Shown here: positions 17,970-25,690 of the stretch, one piece after another
Layout of the letters: the number at the start of each line of letters is the position of its first letter
Position numbering within the stretch: the first letter of the stretch is position 1
DNA from: Lentzea xinjiangensis
GTDB taxonomy: Bacteria; Actinomycetota; Actinomycetes; Mycobacteriales; Pseudonocardiaceae
Direction of reading: 5' to 3'
NCBI RefSeq assembly: GCF_900110955.1
Contig: NZ_FOFR01000036.1
Span: forward strand, 1 to 46,498
Length of the DNA: 46,498 bases
Translations under genes and position numbers: made by a program
Notes under the pieces: model-generated
Databases searched by the model: none
What the model saw: the letters and a program-made list of their open reading frames with translations, nothing else
What the model was told of the DNA's origin: nothing

Positions 17970-18245
17970 TCATGATTCCGCGCTGGGAAAGGGCGAACTC
18001 CTCGCTCGCGCGGTGAGATATCGGCAACAGGCAATCGAGCGTGTTTCCGCAACAGCAAGGACCGGCTGGCTGCGCTTGCCCGAGAGGTTGAGAACGCGGG
18101 GTCGCGTGCGTTCATCCGGTGCCGTAGCGGGTCGCCAGGCCCCCGCGACGAGCTGAAGCGCCTCGATCTCCCCTTCGGCGGTGAACCTGCGGGGTTCGGT
18201 GCTCCCGACGTGCACCACTCCGGGCAGCTCACCCTCGGCGATCAT
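17970..18245 (-). CDS. Hypothetical protein downstream of the Nudix gene
   Basis: 91 codons, ATG at 18245, nine bases after the Nudix stop. The first 40 residues (MIAEGELPGVVHVGS, then EIEALQLVAGAWRPA) look protein-like. The rest is Arg/Ser-rich and may be out of frame. No family recognised. It could be the truncated second gene of a Nudix operon. Confidence 0.35.
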   Translation of the reverse strand: MIAEGELPGVVHVGSTEPRRFTAEGEIEALQLVAGAWRPATAPDERTRPRVLNLSGKRSQPVLAVAETRSIACCRYLTARARSSPFPSAES

Positions 18246-18254
18246 CGGCTCACT

Positions 18255-18800
18255 TCACCCTGCGGCGCTCAGGTGCTGCGTCGCCAGAACGAAGAGCTGG
18301 TCGAGGTAGGCGTTCCCGGTGGGTTCCGTCAGCGGCCACCAGACGAAGTCGTCATGCGTGCTGTCGACCTGTGGCCGGGCGTCGTGTTCGGCGTTGGCGA
18401 GAAAGGTGACGTTGACGGTGTGGGTGGGAGAGTCGCCGTGCGCTGAGGCCTCGAAGACGGTGGAGAAGGTTCCCAGCACACCGCGCAAGGTCAGGCTCAG
18501 CCCGGACTCCTGCTCGGCCGTGCGCAACGCGGCCTCGGCGAGTTGCTCGCCCTTGCGCATGCGGCCACCTTGCAGCCACAACGAACCTGCCTGAGGTTCC
18601 TGGCGGCGGCGGGTGAGCAGCGCCTCGCCGACGCGGACGACGAGCGTGTCCACGCAGACGACGGGCATCCTTTCCAGGATCTCGCGGTACAGCTGCTCCG
18701 GTACCCAGGCTTGTCCTTCAGCACCGCGGCCGTCACGCCAGTCGAGCGCGGATAGAGCGGGCAGTGCCTCCGACTGCACGGAATTGAGCGGTCCAGCCAT
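18255..18800 (-). CDS. Nudix hydrolase resembling GDP-mannose mannosyl hydrolase
   Basis: 181 residues. ATG 18800 is chosen because GGAGG lies 3-5 nt upstream. The pattern MPVVCVDTLVV...LLTRR...GSLWLQGGRMRKGE...A...E.GL matches the E. coli GDP-mannose mannosyl hydrolase (Gmm/NudD) fold, including the degenerate Nudix box that lacks the usual REUxEE glutamates. THDDFVWW with His149 corresponds to its QHDDYRW catalytic His124. Gmm enzymes cleave GDP-hexose at the sugar carbon, giving free hexose and GDP. It is divergent from the epimerase gene, 335 bp apart. I infer hydrolysis of a GDP-L-hexose made by that epimerase. A GDP-mannose or unrelated Nudix substrate remains possible. Confidence 0.75.
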   Translation of the reverse strand: MAGPLNSVQSEALPALSALDWRDGRGAEGQAWVPEQLYREILERMPVVCVDTLVVRVGEALLTRRRQEPQAGSLWLQGGRMRKGEQLAEAALRTAEQESGLSLTLRGVLGTFSTVFEASAHGDSPTHTVNVTFLANAEHDARPQVDSTHDDFVWWPLTEPTGNAYLDQLFVLATQHLSAAG

Positions 18801-19135
18801 CGTCCTCCGCCTTCCAGCGATGATCACGGCCGCGTCCGGACTCGCATTCCGGACCGGCCGCCGCCTTGAGCATATTCCCGCAGGAAGGTAGGGGCCGACT
18901 GCGCGATGGGCCAGCCCTCGTTCCGTACGCTGGAATCAATTCTGCTCCGCCGGACTCGTGCATAACCCGTTCCGCGAGGCGGAACGGGTTATGCACGGAC
19001 GATGCCGGCTGACGCATACTCGCTTCCTCCGACCGGCACCGCGGTGCCGGGGACAGTTCTCCCGGTCATCGAGAAATCTCGTCAGCGGCTGCCACGAAAA
19101 ACACCGCAGCCCGATCTCACGAATGGAGATCCCTC
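18801..19135. other. Divergent promoter region of the sugar cassette
   Basis: About 335 bp between the Nudix gene (minus) and the epimerase gene (plus). It contains the perfect inverted repeat described separately. I cannot assign -35/-10 boxes with confidence. Confidence 0.45.
18957..18997. promoter_or_regulatory. Perfect 19-bp inverted repeat with 3-nt centre
   Basis: The left arm CGTGCATAACCCGTTCCGC (18957-18975) and its exact reverse complement (18979-18997) flank GAG. There is no following T-tract, and it lies between divergent genes, so an operator or a 5'-leader hairpin is more likely than a terminator. Confidence 0.6.
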
Positions 19136-20167
19136 ATGCCCCAGCAGGAATTCTGGCGCGGTAAGCGAGTGCTGGTCACCGGCGGCTGCTCGTTCATCGG
19201 ATCACACCTGGTGGAGCATTTGGTCGGTGCCGGTGCCAAGGTGCGCGTCGCCGACGACCTCAGTTCAGGACGCCTGGAGAACCTCAGCGCTGTTCCGGAG
19301 TCCGCCTGGGAGTTCGTGGAGGGCGACCTCTGCGATCCGCGGCTCGCCGCCGAGGTGGTGCGCGGCATCGACGTCGTCTTCCACCTCGCCGCGATCCACG
19401 GGGGACGGGGGTTCATCGAGCTGCACCAAGCCGCGTGCTCGCGCAACTTCGTCCTGGACGGGGTGGTCTCCCAGGCGGCGGTCGACGCGGGGGTGGAGAA
19501 CTTCGTCTTCGCTTCCTCCGGCTGCGTGTACCCGGTCGATCTGCAGGCCGACGTGAACGAGGAGGTCCGGCTCACCGAATCCCAGGTGGGGCCGCCGTTC
19601 CACGCGGACGGGATCTACGGCTGGGCCAAGCTCATGACGGAACAGCGGCTCGCCGCGCTCCACAGCGAACTCGGGTTCCCGTCGGTGTCGTGCCGCCTGT
19701 TCACGGTCTACGGCGAGCGTTGCCCGGAGAGTCATGCCCTGACCGCCATGGTGGGCCGGGCGTTCATCCAGCAGAAGCCCTTCGAGGTCTGGGGTGACGG
19801 GACCCAGATCCGCAACTGGACCTACGTCACGGACATCGTGCGCGGCTTGGTCCTCGCCGGAGAACGCGTCCACGACGGCAGCGCGATCAACCTCGGTACC
19901 GAGGAGCCGATCCAGGTCAAGGAAGCGGCCAGGATGATCCTGGAGTTCACCGGCCAGGCCGACACGGAGATCAAGCCGCTGCCGGACAAACCGACCGGCC
20001 CCTACAACCGGGTCGCGTCCGCTGCCATGGCGGCCGAGCGGCTCGGCTGGACGCCCGAGGTGCCGTTCCACACCGGCCTCAAGAGGCTCGCCGAATGGTA
20101 CTTCGAGTCGCGCCAGGCGGAGCGGATGACGACGGACGAGTTTGCCGAGCGGCTGACCACGAGGTAG
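19136..20167 (+). CDS. GDP-mannose 3,5-epimerase-like NAD-dependent epimerase
   Basis: 343 residues of the extended SDR fold. It has VLVTGGCSFIGSHL (NAD site), HLAAIHGGRGFI (compare LAADMGGMGFI in plant GME), SSGCVYP with Cys130, YGWAK (Tyr161/Lys165) and EVWGDGTQIRNWTYV (compare EMWGDGLQTRSFTF). Cys130 aligns with catalytic Cys145 of Arabidopsis GME. The partner Lys217 appears to be His200 here (PESHALTAM). GME makes GDP-L-galactose and GDP-L-gulose, and the BlmG-type relative in bleomycin clusters makes GDP-L-gulose. Start ATG 19136 behind GGAG. It is the first gene of a tightly packed five-gene operon. A different NDP-sugar epimerase is the main alternative. Confidence 0.78.
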   Translation: MPQQEFWRGKRVLVTGGCSFIGSHLVEHLVGAGAKVRVADDLSSGRLENLSAVPESAWEFVEGDLCDPRLAAEVVRGIDVVFHLAAIHGGRGFIELHQAACSRNFVLDGVVSQAAVDAGVENFVFASSGCVYPVDLQADVNEEVRLTESQVGPPFHADGIYGWAKLMTEQRLAALHSELGFPSVSCRLFTVYGERCPESHALTAMVGRAFIQQKPFEVWGDGTQIRNWTYVTDIVRGLVLAGERVHDGSAINLGTEEPIQVKEAARMILEFTGQADTEIKPLPDKPTGPYNRVASAAMAAERLGWTPEVPFHTGLKRLAEWYFESRQAERMTTDEFAERLTTR

Positions 20168-20169
20168 TG

Positions 20170-21501
20170 ATGACCGACGCACCGCGGTTGACACCAGGCC
20201 CGGAAACCACAACCGGAGAACACCGGGGCACGGCGTGGTCCAACTGGAGCGGGGCGGTCCGCGGCATCGCGGACCGCCTCCTCGCTCCCGGCACCACGGA
20301 ACAGCTGCGCGAGATCGTGCTCGACGACACCGCACGTGCCCGCGGCATCAGCGTGGTGGGGTCGGGGCACTCCTACGCGAACCTCGTCGCGCCGTCCGGC
20401 CGGACACTGATCGACCTGCGTGAGCACCGGGGCGTCGTCGCCATCGATCCGTTGGCCATGACGGTCACGGTGAAGGCAGGCACGACGATGCGCGAACTGA
20501 ACCGGGAACTCGCCGCGGCGGGCTTCGCGTTGCCGAACCAGAGCGCGATCGACGAACAGACCGTCGGCGGTGTCGTGGCCACAGCCACTCATGGAAGCAG
20601 CCCCAGGCATGGCACGCTCTCCAGTCACGTCGTGTCGGCGCGGATCCTGACCGCGGACGGTCAGGTGCGCGCGATCACGCAGGACGACCCGGAGCTCGAC
20701 GGCGTCCGCGTGCACCTGGGCTGTCTCGGCGTGGTCTTGGACCTCACCTTCGCCGTCGTGCCCGGCCACAGGCTGCGCAAAGTCGTTCTCCGCAGGCCGC
20801 TGACCGATGTCCTGGCCGGTCTCGACGAGTTCCGGGAAGTCCACTTCGGTGGCTTCTGGTGGTACCCGCACACCTCCCAGGCGATCGTCTGGGAGGCCGC
20901 GCCGACGAACGAGCCACCCACCCCGTCGCCGGGACCGCCCGGTGCGCTGCTCTCCGCGCTGTGCAACAACTCCTGGCCGCCGCGGGTGGCGGGCGCCGCG
21001 CACTACGCGGCCGCCCTGGCGGCCGGCCGGGGCGGTGCGCAGGTCATGCGCTGCGACGACGCTCTCCTGCACCACCTCCCACCACCCGTGCAGGGCACCG
21101 AGTACAGCGTCCCGTTCGAACGAGCGGCCGACGCGATCCGTGCCCTGGTCCGGGAGGTACGCCGAGGCGGGTTGCGCGTCAGCGCCCCGGTGGACGTCCG
21201 CTTCACCGCCGCGGACACCGCCTGGCTCAGTCCGAGCAGGCAGTTCACCACCTGTCACATCGGCGTGACACACGCCGTGTCAGCGCGGGATCCCGAGGGG
21301 TGGATCGCACCGCTTCGCGCCGTGGACTCGGTGCTGTGGGAGTTCGAAGGCCGCCCGCACTGGGCCAAGGTCCACTTCAGGACAGGCCAGGAGCTGGCCG
21401 CGCGCTACCCGGAGTGGGACCGGTTCCAGGAACTGCGCAGAGCCTGGGACCCCGACGGTGTCTTCCTCGGAAGTCATCTTCGAGAGCTCTTCGAACGCTG
21501 A
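20170..21501 (+). CDS. FAD-dependent aldonolactone oxidase (GULO/ALO family)
   Basis: 443 residues. The start is ATG 20170, two bases after the epimerase stop and just behind GAGGT. The FAD-binding domain has VVGSGHSYANL with His67 at the position that carries covalent flavin in gulonolactone and arabinonolactone oxidases, plus ATHGSS and HLGCLGVVLDLTF. The C-terminal domain has the family signature HWAKVH (His397, Lys400) and ends RAWDPDGVFLGSHLRELF. These enzymes oxidise L-gulono-, L-galactono- or D-arabinono-1,4-lactone at C2-C3 to ascorbate or its analogues, using O2 or another acceptor. In this operon it would take the lactone made by the aldo/keto reductase. Family assignment is strong, lactone identity is inferred. 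Confidence 0.85.
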   Translation: MTDAPRLTPGPETTTGEHRGTAWSNWSGAVRGIADRLLAPGTTEQLREIVLDDTARARGISVVGSGHSYANLVAPSGRTLIDLREHRGVVAIDPLAMTVTVKAGTTMRELNRELAAAGFALPNQSAIDEQTVGGVVATATHGSSPRHGTLSSHVVSARILTADGQVRAITQDDPELDGVRVHLGCLGVVLDLTFAVVPGHRLRKVVLRRPLTDVLAGLDEFREVHFGGFWWYPHTSQAIVWEAAPTNEPPTPSPGPPGALLSALCNNSWPPRVAGAAHYAAALAAGRGGAQVMRCDDALLHHLPPPVQGTEYSVPFERAADAIRALVREVRRGGLRVSAPVDVRFTAADTAWLSPSRQFTTCHIGVTHAVSARDPEGWIAPLRAVDSVLWEFEGRPHWAKVHFRTGQELAARYPEWDRFQELRRAWDPDGVFLGSHLRELFER

Positions 21502-21523
21502 CCCCTTCGAGAGGCGAAAGCCC

Positions 21524-22411
21524 ATGGCGATCAAGTTCGGCTACCACACCTGGTCCTACTCCAGCTTCGGCAGCTGGGTCCCCGCGTACACCCTGGACGA
21601 GACCATCAAGCGGCTGGCCCGGATCGGCTACGACGGCATCGAGCTCGGCGCCGCCGCACCCCATGCCTATCCGCCGTACCTGAGCCAGGCCAGACGGCGC
21701 GAGGTGCGCAGCCTGCTCGACGACCACGGCATCGAGGTCTCGGGCATCGGCCCGGCGCCTTCCGGGGGACCCGGCTACAACCCGAGTTCTCCCGTTGTCG
21801 AAGAACGCGAAGCGACTGTGGAGCACTACCGCGCGATCAGCGAATTGTGCGCCGAGTGGGGCGCCGGATCGATGGTCTACCTACCTGGATGGACCGTGTT
21901 CGGCACCCGGCGGCGGCAAGCATGGGCGTGGTCGCGCGAATGCCTGGCCCAGGTGGCCGACGACGCGGCGCAGTACGGCCTCACCGTGGTGATCGAGCCG
22001 CTCGCGGAGAACTCGAACCTGTGTGAGAGCGGCGAGGACGCCATGGAGCTGATGGAGGACATCGGGCGGTCGAACGTGAAGGTGATGTTCGACTGCAACC
22101 ACGTCCGCTACCGGCGGGAGTCGCTCACCGACCACGTCCACCTGATGGGTGCGGACCTGCACCAGGTCCACATCGCCGACACGACGGCCACGCAGACGCG
22201 GTTGCCGGCAGGCCAAGGGGACGAAGACTGGGAAGGCCTGGCCGACGCCCTGCTCGACACGGGCTTCGACGGTTATCTCACGGCCGAGACGGGGTTCCAC
22301 CGCCGCGGCATCGCCCCCGACCACGACGCGCGGGCCGGGCTCAGCTTCCTCAAGCCGCTGGTCGAACGAAAGTGCGCCGAACGCGCCGCCGCGACGAACC
22401 TCAACCCCTGA
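21524..22411 (+). CDS. Xylose-isomerase-like TIM-barrel sugar epimerase/isomerase
   Basis: 295 residues, ATG 21524 (MAIKFGYHTWSYSSFG) with a GAGAGG upstream. It is an AP-endonuclease-2 fold protein with the metal tetrad of the D-tagatose 3-epimerase and hydroxypyruvate-isomerase group: Glu158 (VIEPL), Asp190 (FDCNH), His216 (VHIAD) and Glu255 (AETG). It likely moves a proton at C2 or C3 of a free ketose, aldose or keto acid with Mn/Mg. Its place in the pathway is unclear: it may interconvert free L-hexoses or act on a later reductone-derived intermediate. No membrane or export signal. Confidence 0.75.
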   Translation: MAIKFGYHTWSYSSFGSWVPAYTLDETIKRLARIGYDGIELGAAAPHAYPPYLSQARRREVRSLLDDHGIEVSGIGPAPSGGPGYNPSSPVVEEREATVEHYRAISELCAEWGAGSMVYLPGWTVFGTRRRQAWAWSRECLAQVADDAAQYGLTVVIEPLAENSNLCESGEDAMELMEDIGRSNVKVMFDCNHVRYRRESLTDHVHLMGADLHQVHIADTTATQTRLPAGQGDEDWEGLADALLDTGFDGYLTAETGFHRRGIAPDHDARAGLSFLKPLVERKCAERAAATNLNP

Positions 22412-22457
22412 ACCGCGGCCCCGCCGCCCAGCAACTCGATCGGAAGGTACCGGCACG

Positions 22458-22769
22458 ATGGAGACAGTCGCCCTGCACACCAGGCTCAAGCCGGGCAAGG
22501 AAGCCGCCTACGAGGCCGCGCACGCCCGGATTCCCGACGACCTCGACGCGGCGCTGCGTGCGGCGGGCGTGCGTTCGTGGCGGATCTGGCGCAGCGGTCT
22601 CGACCTGTTCCACGTCGTCGAGGTGGACGACTACGCGGCCATGATGGAACAGATGCACGGACACCCGGCCGACATCCCGTGGCAGAAGAAGATGGACGAG
22701 TTCCTCGACGCTCCACTCGACTACGACTCGGGCCGCTCGGACGCGAAGTTCGTGTGGGAGCTGCCGTGA
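22458..22769 (+). CDS. L-rhamnose mutarotase family protein (RhaM-like)
   Basis: 103 residues, the usual length for this family. METVALHTRLKPGKEAAYEAAH....P.DLDAALRAAGVRSWRIWRSG..LFHVVEVDDY and the tail W..KMDEFL match the dimeric alpha/beta-barrel mutarotases. They interconvert alpha and beta anomers of L-rhamnose or similar L-hexoses. That suits a pathway in which the Nudix enzyme releases one anomer of an L-hexose and the dehydrogenase uses the other. Its TGA overlaps the GTG of the next gene. Confidence 0.8.
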   Translation: METVALHTRLKPGKEAAYEAAHARIPDDLDAALRAAGVRSWRIWRSGLDLFHVVEVDDYAAMMEQMHGHPADIPWQKKMDEFLDAPLDYDSGRSDAKFVWELP

Positions 22770-23746
22770 TCAACGGACTCGGCCTCGGCGGGTCCGCACT
22801 GGGAAACCTGTACCGTGCCGTGTCCGAAGTGGACGCCCGTGCCACCACCGACGCCGCGTGGCGAGCCGGTGTCCGGTACTTCGACACCGCTCCGCACTAC
22901 GGCCTCGGCCTGTCGGAACGGAGGCTCGGGGCAGCGCTGGCGGATCGGCCCCGTTCGGAGTTCGTCATCTCGACCAAGGTCGGCAGGCTGCTGCAGCCCT
23001 GCGACAGCGGCGGCGACGACCTGGCTAACGGCTTCGCGGTGCCTGCGACCCAGCGCCGGGTGTGGGACTTCAGCGCGGACGGGGTGCGCCGGTCGCTGGA
23101 GGCCTCGCTGGCCCGGCTCGGCCTGGACCGGATCGACCTCGTCTACGTCCACGACCCGGACGACCACTGCGAGCAGGCCCTCCGCGAGGCGTTGCCGGCC
23201 TTGGCGGAGCTGAAGGCCCAGGGCGTGATCCGCTGGATCGGCGTGGGTGTGAACCGGTGGCAGGTGGCCGAGCGGTTCGTGCCGGAGTTCCCCCTGGACC
23301 ACGTCATGCTGGCCGGCCGGTACACGTTGCTGGAACACGCCACGACGGCGGATTTCCTCGCGAGGTGTTCGGAACGGGGCATTTCCGTTGTGGCAGCCGG
23401 TGTCTTCAACTCCGGACTGCTGGCCCGCCGCGAGGTCCCGGCTGACGCGACGCACGACTACACGAGGGCACCGGCCGCGCTGGTCGAACGCGCCCGCAGG
23501 ATCGCCGAGATCTGCCGGCGGCACGGAGTCCCGCTCCCGCAGGCGGCGCTGCACTTCCCGTTCGGCCACCCGGCGGTGCGGGCCATCGCGGTCGGTGCCC
23601 GGTCGGCCGCGGAGGCCACCGAGAACGCCGCGATGGCCGCCGCCGAGGTGCCCGCCGGCGTCTGGTCCGACCTGCGCGCCGAAAACCTGCTCTCCTCGAA
23701 CGTTCCCGTACCGCTGCCGCGGGGCGACGAGAAGGCAGCGCGCTGA
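22766..23746 (+). CDS. Aldo/keto reductase, L-galactose/L-fucose 1-dehydrogenase-like
   Basis: 326 residues, GTG start overlapping the mutarotase stop. The catalytic tetrad is visible: Asp40 and Tyr45 (YFDTAPHYG), Lys71 (STKVG) and His129 (YVHDP). The layout (SERRLG, VRRSLEASLARLGLDRIDLVYVHD, WIGVGVN) fits the group that includes plant L-galactose dehydrogenase and bacterial L-fucose or D-threo-aldose dehydrogenases. These oxidise C1 of L-galactose-like sugars to the lactone with NAD(P). It is the last gene of the operon and would feed the aldonolactone oxidase. Exact sugar and cofactor cannot be read from sequence alone. Confidence 0.82.
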   Translation: MINGLGLGGSALGNLYRAVSEVDARATTDAAWRAGVRYFDTAPHYGLGLSERRLGAALADRPRSEFVISTKVGRLLQPCDSGGDDLANGFAVPATQRRVWDFSADGVRRSLEASLARLGLDRIDLVYVHDPDDHCEQALREALPALAELKAQGVIRWIGVGVNRWQVAERFVPEFPLDHVMLAGRYTLLEHATTADFLARCSERGISVVAAGVFNSGLLARREVPADATHDYTRAPAALVERARRIAEICRRHGVPLPQAALHFPFGHPAVRAIAVGARSAAEATENAAMAAAEVPAGVWSDLRAENLLSSNVPVPLPRGDEKAAR

Positions 23747-23779
23747 TGTTCTTCGGTCTTCGTCTGGGTGCACCGATGG

Positions 23780-23975
23780 GTGAGCTGCAGGGCAACCCAC
23801 GCGGAGGACCGCGAGCTGGCGGCTGCCGCAGGAGTCGACGGCGGCGGGCGCGGCACACCGGGCGGCCGTGTTCAGAGAAAGGAAGGCATCCAGCGCTTCG
23901 AGCTCAGGCTCGCGGCTGGTGAACCCAGGCACGTCAGCGGGCAGCTGATGAGGTACTACAACTACTGAAGACTGA
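23780..23975 (-). pseudogene. Fragment of an AfsR/SARP-type regulator
   Basis: The minus strand reads VPHQLPADVPGFTSREPELEALDAFL, the linker and first strand before the NB-ARC ATPase domain of AfsR-like regulators. The P-loop does not follow and the frame decays. A second trace of a lost cluster regulator. Confidence is limited by the short match. Confidence 0.4.
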
Positions 23976-24039
23976 TGTAAGTACACATCGCCATGAATAT
24001 CCGGGCCCGCACCACGTTCTCCGCCTCGTGCGTGCCAAA

Positions 24040-24290
24040 AACTATGTCCGAGCGGGTCAAGGTGCATGACGATCGTCGTGGATGACTAAGCCGAGAAGAT
24101 CATGTCGGTCTATGATGAAGCGTCCGATCAGAGTGGGTACGACAGGCTGAGGCCGATCCGCAGGGGTGCAGCGCCAGCGAGCGATCGGTGGGCTCGGCGC
24201 TCGCTGTAGTGCCGCTCGTACTCACACAGCGCCTGCCGCAGATGGGCCTGATTCCAGATCAGAGCGCGGTCCAACGGGTCGCCACGAAAT
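24040..24290 (-). pseudogene. Transposase C-terminal fragment
   Basis: The minus strand reads RTALIWNQAHLRQALCEYERHYSERRAHRSLAGAAPLRI, closely parallel to the intact C-terminus in the larger remnant at 24711-25004. The flanking GTGCC(A/G)AAAACT block occurs in both copies. It is a partial second copy of the same IS, in the same orientation. Confidence 0.6.
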
Positions 24291-24443
24291 TTCTTGCTCC
24301 AGTCGATACAACCCAGCGGCGAAAGATTTATTAGTGTCCACTGGCCCTCTATACTGGATTCGAGCTATTCAATGGTGCATGAACACACAAACGGCGCACC
24401 CTTGCTACACGTGGGAGGCCAAGTCCCTCGGACATTCTCTTAC

Positions 24444-24473
24444 CCCCACGGGATTCCCCAGAATCCCGTGGGG
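24444..24473. terminator. Strong hairpin, possible terminator
   Basis: CCCCACGGGATTC and GAATCCCGTGGGG form a perfect 13-bp stem with a CCCA loop, followed by TAATTCATATTT on the plus strand. It lies 700 bp beyond the sugar operon and may terminate it or belong to an IS end. There is no clean T-run. Confidence 0.4.
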
Positions 24474-24710
24474 TAATTCATATTTCGGACACTTTTACGT
24501 CAGCACACCAATCCAACGCGAGCGCCGGTTGAACTGGACGACGAGCAGGTTCCATGGTTTCCAGCATTAGTGGTGCGGATCGAATTTCAAGACGGTGGTC
24601 GTCATAGTGAATCTGCAGGCGTTGCTCGCGGACTTGATCGACCAACTCCTCGCCCACACCTTCCTGCACAGGCCCAGCGGTGTGCGTGCCGAAAACTGCA
24701 TCCGTGCTGG

Positions 24711-25690
24711 TCAAACGGCGCGGTGATACTCGTGGATGACTCCACCAAGACGGTCACATCGATCGACGGTGAGGCGTTTGATCTGATCGGGCTCGAGAGG
24801 CTGCGGCCGGGCCCTTAAGGGTGCTGCGGCGGCGAGTGATCGGTGGGTTCGGTGTCCGTTGTAGTGCCGCTCGTACTCGCGCAGCACGTGGTGTAGGTGT
24901 GTCTGATTCCAGATCAACGTGCGGTCCAGCGGTTCGCCGCGGACTGTCTTCACCCAGCGCCCGATGATGGAGTTCATGCGGGGCATCCGGACACCGGTCA
25001 GCACCGTAGCGGTTCCCGCGGTGTCGAGGATCTGTCGATCAACCCGGGGTATTTGGCGTATCGATCACGGACAAGGAATCTGATCTGCGCAAGGTGTCCG
25101 CTGTCTTCGAGGTCCATGAGGTTGCGGATAGCCTGGGTAACCCAGGCGTGGGTGGGGTGTGCGGTGGCGCCGAGGATAGGCACACGCCTGTCGGCATGGT
25201 GGATGGCGGCGAGAATGTATTGGCGCTGCCCTGTGAGCGTGACAGTTTCGACGAAGTCCATCGCCAGGATCGCCTCTGCCTGCGAACGCAAGAAGTCAGC
25301 CCAGGTAACGGTTGTCCGGCGTGGAGCTGGATCGACGCCGGCAGTCTTGAGGATCTCCCACACCGTCGAGGCAGCGATCGCGATCCCGAGAAGCGTGAGT
25401 TCGCCGTGGATGCGTCGATATCCCCGTGAGGGGTTCTCGGTTCCCAGGCGCAGGACGAGACGGCGGATCGAATCGACAGTGCGCGGACGTCCAGGCTCTC
25501 GGTTCATACTCCTACGGACATGGCGGCACTTCATCAGATCGCGATGCCACCTCGGCACTGTATCCGGGCTGACCAGCAGCCGGAGCCGGCGCAACGTCGC
25601 GCGGGCCACGGGCACGAGCAGGGCTGCGAGCAACGCCCTGTCTTCAGGCCGCCATCGTGGCGCTGATCGCCGAGTTGCCGGTGCACGACC
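24711..25690 (-). pseudogene. Integrase-core transposase remnant, copy 1
   Basis: The N-terminal part reads RPEDRALLAALL...LLVSPDTVPRWHRDL, GRPRTVDSIRRLVLRL and NPSRGYRRIHGELTLLG. The catalytic core has AMDFVETVTL and LGATAHPTHAWVTQAIRN. The frame breaks near 25000, losing the FDAVLADAGI region, and resumes as LTGVRMPRMNSI...WNQTHLHHVLREYERHYNGHR...LGGVIHEYHRAV. Intact members are about 370 residues, and this one is frameshifted with the N-terminus displaced. It sits between the sugar operon and the FAAL-KASIII operon and was probably one of the agents that assembled the region. Confidence 0.75.

Larger units (their letters stand above)
23976..24710. other. IS-scarred, lower-GC stretch without a gene
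   Basis: It contains a transposase fragment (24040-24290), a lower-GC patch around 24300-24560 and a strong hairpin at 24444-24473. The short ORFs here have poor codon use and I do not call them. Confidence 0.4.

Noticed and set aside
19265..21273. Minus-strand ORFs opposite the epimerase and lactone oxidase
   Set aside because: No motifs and poor codon pattern. The plus strand has clear enzyme families with ribosome-binding sites.
18255..23746. Cassette as a plain L-fucose/L-rhamnose catabolic operon
   Set aside because: RhaM and aldo/keto reductase would fit, but the sugar-acid dehydratase, aldolase and transporter are absent. The GME-like epimerase, GDP-hexose-hydrolase-like Nudix and lactone oxidase point to synthesis from a GDP-sugar. 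Kept only as an alternative.
22721..24067. 448-codon minus-strand ORF opposite the aldo/keto reductase
   Set aside because: Only its first part (about 23860-23970) resembles a real family, the AfsR linker. The rest is a shadow, so just the fragment is listed.
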